Below, piece by piece: positions 11,500 to 64,000 of a stretch of 64,000 nt of DNA (position 1 is its first letter; each line of letters begins with the position of its first letter). The stretch is from Apteryx mantelli (Eukaryota > Chordata > Aves > Apterygiformes > Apterygidae). The notes under the pieces were generated by a model. That model did not search any database and was not told the origin of the DNA. It worked only from the letters and a program-made list of their open reading frames with translations. Where the stretch lies: the NCBI RefSeq assembly GCF_036417845.1, contig NC_090015.1:128001-192000 (forward strand), in the 5' to 3' direction. The position numbers and the translations under genes were made by a program.

Positions 11500-11790
11500 T
11501 GCCGGGCGGTTCCTTTAAGCCTTCCCCCCCCCCCGCGCGCCCTCACCGAAGATGGCGGCGGCGGCTTCTGCGGCCTCGCCCACCCCGGTCTCCTTCTGCC
11601 CTCCCTCAACATGGCGGCGGTGCCCGTCCCCCCCCCCCCAGCAAGGCGCGCGCCCATTGGCCCGCGCCGGCGGCGCCCGGCAGCAAGGCGCGCGCCCATT
11701 GGCGGGGCCGGGGCGGTGACGTCAGGGCGGGCGGTGCAGCGCCGGGAGGGGGCGAGCGAGCGAGCGGCGGGAGGCGGAGAGGGGCAGTTG
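11500..11790 (-). promoter_or_regulatory. Candidate CpG-island promoter, probably minus-strand
   Basis: Dense CpG with a perfect CRE TGACGTCA (11717-11724), two CCAAT boxes in minus orientation (11653-11660, 11695-11702) inside a direct duplication of CAGCAAGGCGCGCGCCCATT, and YY1-like ATGGCGGC motifs at 11549 and 11611. Read on the minus strand the order is CRE, CCAAT, CCAAT, an ATG at 11612, 22 codons, then a consensus donor TTCG|GTGAGG at 11547/11546. That arrangement fits a first exon, but no downstream exon was found between 9 and 11.5 kb, so a non-coding transcript or a plain regulatory block is equally possible. Confidence 0.5.
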
Positions 11791-12345
11791 TAGGGCTGGG
11801 GGGCAGATGTGGGGGCAGTTGAGGGGCTGGGGGGCAGTTGGGGGCGGCTGTAGGGGCAGTGGGGGCAATTGGGAGCAGGGGGAGCGGTTGAGGGGGCAGT
11901 TGTGGGGCTGGAGGCGCAGGTGTGGGGCAATGGGGGCCATGGGGGCAGTTAACAGACTGGGGGGGGCGGCTGAGGGGGCAGTTGTGGGGCTGGAGGGGTA
12001 GTTGTGGGGCTGGGGGCGCAGGTGTGGGGCAGTGGGGGCAATGGGGGGCAGTGACAGGCTGGGGGGGCAGTTGAGGGGGCAGTTGGGGCAGATGTGGGGC
12101 AGGGGTGGCAGTTGGAGGGCAGTAGGGGCAATTGGGGGCAGTTGAGGGGACAGTTGTGGGGCAGCGGGGGCAGTTGTTGGATGGGGGCAGATGTGGGGAC
12201 AGTTGAGAGGTGGTGGGGGCAGTTGAGCGCTCTGGGGGCAGTTGGGGGCTGGGGGAGGACAGCTGTGGGGGCAGTTGTAGGGCAGAGGGGGCAGTTGGGG
12301 GCCATGGGGGTATTTTGGGGTTGGGGGGCTGTAGGGGTCTAGGAG
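11790..12345. repeat. GGGGGCAGTTG minisatellite
   Basis: Irregular tandem repeats of about 16-30 bp with the core GGGGGCAGTTGTGGGGCTGG. G-rich on the + strand and directly downstream of the CpG block. Long reading frames here reflect absence of stops in repeats, not a gene. Confidence 0.88.
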
Positions 12346-12379
12346 GAGCCAATAGGGGCTGAGGGGGCTGATGTCAACT

Positions 12380-12640
12380 GGAAACTCCCATGAGCCTCTG
12401 GGGCTGACGTGAACCAGAGCCTCCCATGAGTCTGTGGGGCTGATGTCAACCAAAACCTTCCCATGAGCCTCTGGGGTTGGTGTCAATCGGGGCCTCCCAT
12501 GAGCCTCTGGGCCTGGCGTCAAGTGGAGCCTCCCATGAACCTCTGGGGCTGGCATCAACCAGAGCTTCCCATGAGCCTCTGGGGCTGGTGTCAACCAGAA
12601 CCTTCCCATGAGCCTCTGGGGCTGGCGTCAACCGGAGCCC
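12380..12640. repeat. ~36-bp tandem repeat, about seven units
   Basis: Units of the form CCCATGAGCCTCTGGGGCTG followed by GCGTCAACCAGAGCCT. The sequence between this array and the promoter (12640-12830) is unique with no recognised gene. Confidence 0.88.
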
Positions 12641-12838
12641 CCCCCCAAACTTTGCTTGACCACTTGCTGCCCGAGTCATGATGTCACTGGGGGGTGATGA
12701 GGTCACCGGGGGGGCTGTGATGTCACAGGTACATGCGTCAATGGGGGGCACCTATGGAGGCCATGGGGTGGGGGTGGGGGGACTTTAGGACCCAGAGGGG
12801 CCTTTGGGGGCCGCCATTCCTCCTGTGGGGGGGGCGGG

Positions 12839-12857
12839 ACTACATCTCCCAGCACGC
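12839..12857 (+). promoter_or_regulatory. ZNF143/STAF (SBS-type) element
   Basis: ACTACATCTCCCAGCACGC is a near-consensus match to the ACTACAATTCCCAGCATGC motif bound by ZNF143 at housekeeping CpG-island promoters. It lies at the upstream edge of the SRCAP promoter. Confidence 0.75.
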
Positions 12858-12901
12858 CCCGCGCCCAGACCTTCGTTTCCCGTGGATCTCCGCGCCCCAA
12901 G

Positions 12902-13382
12902 TCTCGCGAGACTCCCGAGGTGCTTCCCGCAGCTCACGCGAGACCTCGGCGAGGGGGCGGGGCCCGGCGCCACGCGCCTCCCGCCGCCATCTTCCTTCCC
13001 CCCCCACGCCGTTCCCGCGCGGGAGCGCCCGCTCCCGGCATGCCCCGCGGCGCCGCCCCGCCTCCCGCTCTGCTCTCGCGAGACTTCGCGCCCGTTCTCC
13101 CCCCCGCCCTTTCTTTTGGCTCCCCAAGTCTCGCGAGAGCTCCCGCACACACTTCCCCGCGCGCTTTCACCCCCGCCTCCCCTCTTCTCGCGAGACTTCC
13201 CCTCGCCCGGCGCCGCGCCTCCATTTCCCATCCCCTTCCGCGCCGCGCTCTCGCGAGATTTCTTCCCCCCCCCCCAACGCAGAGCCCGGTCCGCCGTTCC
13301 CCCCTCCTCTCGCGAGACTTCCCCCTCCCCCGTCCCCCTCCCCTCGGGGCGGGGGGCGGTGCCGCCCGCCCCTCTCGCGAGA
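12902..13382. promoter_or_regulatory. Cluster of TCTCGCGAGA (BANP-type) elements
   Basis: Seven perfect palindromes at 12902, 13074, 13129, 13186, 13249, 13308 and 13373, plus a one-mismatch copy at 12934. The last six are spaced 55, 57, 63, 59 and 65 bp. The motif is known from CpG-island promoters and is bound by BANP when unmethylated. Sequence between sites is pyrimidine-rich and only loosely repeated. Confidence 0.85.
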
Positions 13383-13939
13383 GCGCCGGGCCGCGGCGGC
13401 CGCCGCCATTTTGCTGCTCGCCCTGGCGCCGCGGACTCCATTTCCCGTGAGCCCCTCTCGGCGGCGGGGCCTGGCGCGGCGCGGGTGGGGGGGGGCGGCG
13501 GGAGCGGGAGGCGGCGGCCGCTCGGGGGCGGCGGCGGCGGAGGCGGCGGCGCGGGCGGCGGGGGGGGGGGGGCGGCGGGCGCGGGCCGTGGGGGGGCGGT
13601 AAGCGAGCTAGCGCGGCGTCCGCCATTTTGCGGCGGCGGCGGCGGCGGCGGGGCGGGCGGAGCGGCGGGCGGGGCGGGAGGGCCGCGGATGGCGGCGGAT
13701 CGGCGGCGGCGCCGGGGCTGAGGCGGCGGCGGCGGAGGCGGGAGCGGGCAGGCGCCTCCCCTCGCCCCCGCCCCCCTCCCGCCTCCCCCCTCCCCTCCCG
13801 CCCAGGTAAGATGGCGGCGCGGACGCGGCCCCGCGCGCTCCCTCCCCCCCCTCCCCCCCCCCTCCCGCGCGCGCCGCCCGCGGGAAACGGCGGGAAACGG
13901 CCGCGCGCCCCCCCCTTCCCTCTCCCCCCCCCCGCGGCC

Positions 13940-14700
13940 GGTACCGGGTCACGGGGCCGGTGTGGGGCTGGGGGGGCCCCGGTGTGGGGCGAGAGGGCCC
14001 CGGTGTGGGGCTGGGGGGGCCCCGGTGTGAGGTCCCAGTGTGAAGCCCCGGTGAGGGGCGAGAGGACCCCGATGTGGGGCCGGGGGGGCCCCGGTGCGAG
14101 GCCCCGGTGTGGGGCTGGGGGGGCCCCGGTGTGGGGTGAGAGAGCCCCAGTGTGGGGCTGGGGGGGCCCCGGTGTGGGGCTGAGGGGGCCCCGATGTGAG
14201 GCCCCTGTGTGGGGCTGGGGGGGCCCCGGTGTGGGGCGAGAGGGCCCCGGTGTGGGGCTGGGGGGGCCCGTCCGTGGGGCAGCTGGGAACCCCGGTGTGG
14301 GGCGAGGGGGGGGGGTCAGGATGCTCCTGAAATAGGGGTTAGGGTGCCCCGGTGTGGGGCGACGGGGGGGGGGCAGGGTGCCCCGGTGTGGGGCGAGGGA
14401 GGGGGGTCAGGGTGCCCCTGAGATAGGGGTCAGGGTGTCGTGGTGTGGGGCGAGGGGGGGGGGTCAGGGTGCCCTGATAGGGTGTGTGGGGGGGGGAGGT
14501 CAGGGTGCCCCCGCTGTGAGGGGTCGGGGGGGACCGAGGGGAGGTCGGAGGGGTCATGGCGGGGGTCAGGGTGCCCCTGGAGGAGCAGATGGGTCTGGGG
14601 GGGGGTGTCAGGGTGCCCCTGATGTGTGGGGGGGTCCTGGGGGGGGTCAGGGTGACCCGGGGGGGGGTCAGGGTGCCCCCGGCGCGGGGGGAAGCAGCCC
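13940..14700. repeat. Repeats in first SRCAP intron
   Basis: First a CCCCGGTGTGGGGCTGGGGG array of ~18-30 bp units to about 14,290, then a GGGGGTCAGGGTGCCCC array to about 14,680. Both are G-rich on the + strand. 14,700-14,900 is unique intronic sequence. Confidence 0.88.
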
Positions 14701-14903
14701 CAGCCCGTTTTGGCCTCCAAGGGGGAGGGGGGGGCACAAGGGTCAGGGGTCAGAGGGCACCACGGGGTCAGAACAGCCATTTTGACCCCGGGGCTCAAAG
14801 AAGGGGGTGTGTGCGCGTGTGTTGGGGGGGGGGGGGGACGCCGACAGCACCCACGGGTGCCCCCCACCCACTCACCGCCCCCCATTTCCCCCCCCATACA
14901 CAG

Positions 14904-14977
14904 CAGCGCCCCTCGCCGCCCCACCGGCACCGTGGAAGTGGAGTGCGAGGAGGAGGAGGAGGGCCCAGCGCACGCAG
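14904..14977 (+). CDS. SRCAP: SRCAP candidate upstream exon E2
   Basis: Bounded by ATACACAG and GCACGCAG|GTGGGG. Read in one frame it gives APRRPTGTVEVECEEEEEG then PAHA, and joins E3 in phase to give GGSASGGPERRLGRQGTQEL. That looks protein-like, but I recall no such segment in mammalian SRCAP, and the link to the conserved MTGS segment needs a one-base correction in E3. It could be 5' UTR instead. Confidence 0.4.
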
Positions 14978-15057
14978 GTGGGGGAGCACCCAGCAGGGTG
15001 GGGGGCACCAAGGGGTGGGGGGCACCCATGGGTGCTGACCCCACCCCCTCTCCTCAG

Positions 15058-64000
<48,943 letters not shown>

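Larger units (their letters stand above)
12830..13810 (+). promoter_or_regulatory. SRCAP: SRCAP CpG-island promoter and 5' untranslated region
   Basis: About 1 kb of very CpG-rich, mostly non-arrayed sequence immediately upstream of SRCAP. It holds a ZNF143/SBS-type element, a cluster of TCTCGCGAGA motifs, YY1-type GCCGCCATTTTG motifs (13402-13413 and near 13620-13630) and several GC boxes. Two good donors close it: GCG|GTAAGC at 13599 and CCAG|GTAAGA at 13806. Either may end a non-coding first exon. No TATA box was seen. The transcription start was not determined. Confidence 0.72.

Overview
The window is a GC-rich stretch of vertebrate nuclear DNA carrying two multi-exon genes, both on the + strand: the 3' half of PPP4C (protein phosphatase 4 catalytic subunit, 1-7721 coding) and most of SRCAP (Snf2-related ATPase of the H2A.Z-depositing complex, coding from about 15.1-15.4 kb to beyond the right edge). 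Both were identified by reading exon translations against remembered family sequence. The extreme GC content, the long homopolymeric C and G runs, the 80-100 bp minimal introns alternating with introns packed with minisatellites, and the unresolved 200-N gap suggest a bird (or other sauropsid) GC-rich microchromosome. The organism is an inference; no sequence here is diagnostic of a species.

Layout: 1-7721, last four coding exons of PPP4C, separated by minisatellite-filled introns. 7722 to about 9050, its 3' UTR, including a 33-bp palindromic minisatellite and a canonical AATAAA at 9028. 9.1-12.8 kb, intergenic: GC-box-rich DNA, several G-rich tandem arrays and a CpG-island block at 11.5-11.8 kb with CCAAT, CRE and YY1-like elements (possible minus-strand promoter). 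12.83-13.81 kb, the probable SRCAP CpG-island promoter, with a ZNF143-type element and a roughly 60-bp-spaced cluster of seven perfect TCTCGCGAGA elements. 14.9-64.0 kb, SRCAP: 30 well-supported coding exons (E4-E33), one probable (E3) and one tentative (E2). In order they encode the N-terminal segment, HSA domain, acidic linker, first ATPase lobe, a proline/alanine-rich insert, second ATPase lobe and post-ATPase region. The window ends in a poly-glutamate exon.

The main oddity is the introns. They are either about 80-100 bp and repeat-free, or 0.3-4.5 kb and almost entirely tandem repeat. In several, the repeat unit has captured an exon edge plus its splice site: donor copies after E3, eight copies of the 3' end of E26, five in-frame 66-nt copies of the 3' end of E27, twelve copies of the 5' edge of E31, one extra copy of the 5' edge of E21, and a degenerate version in a PPP4C intron. 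The window is therefore littered with decoy exon fragments and decoy splice sites.

A second oddity: six exons of the GC-rich SRCAP insert are exactly one base too long to keep frame, a seventh is one base short, and the frame breaks lie in or near C or G runs. All ATPase and flanking exons are in perfect phase. I read this as base-calling or assembly error, not gene death.

Together the genes are housekeeping nuclear regulators: a PP2A-type Ser/Thr phosphatase catalytic subunit and a chromatin remodeller. I see no tRNA, rRNA, CRISPR, recognisable transposon or viral element.
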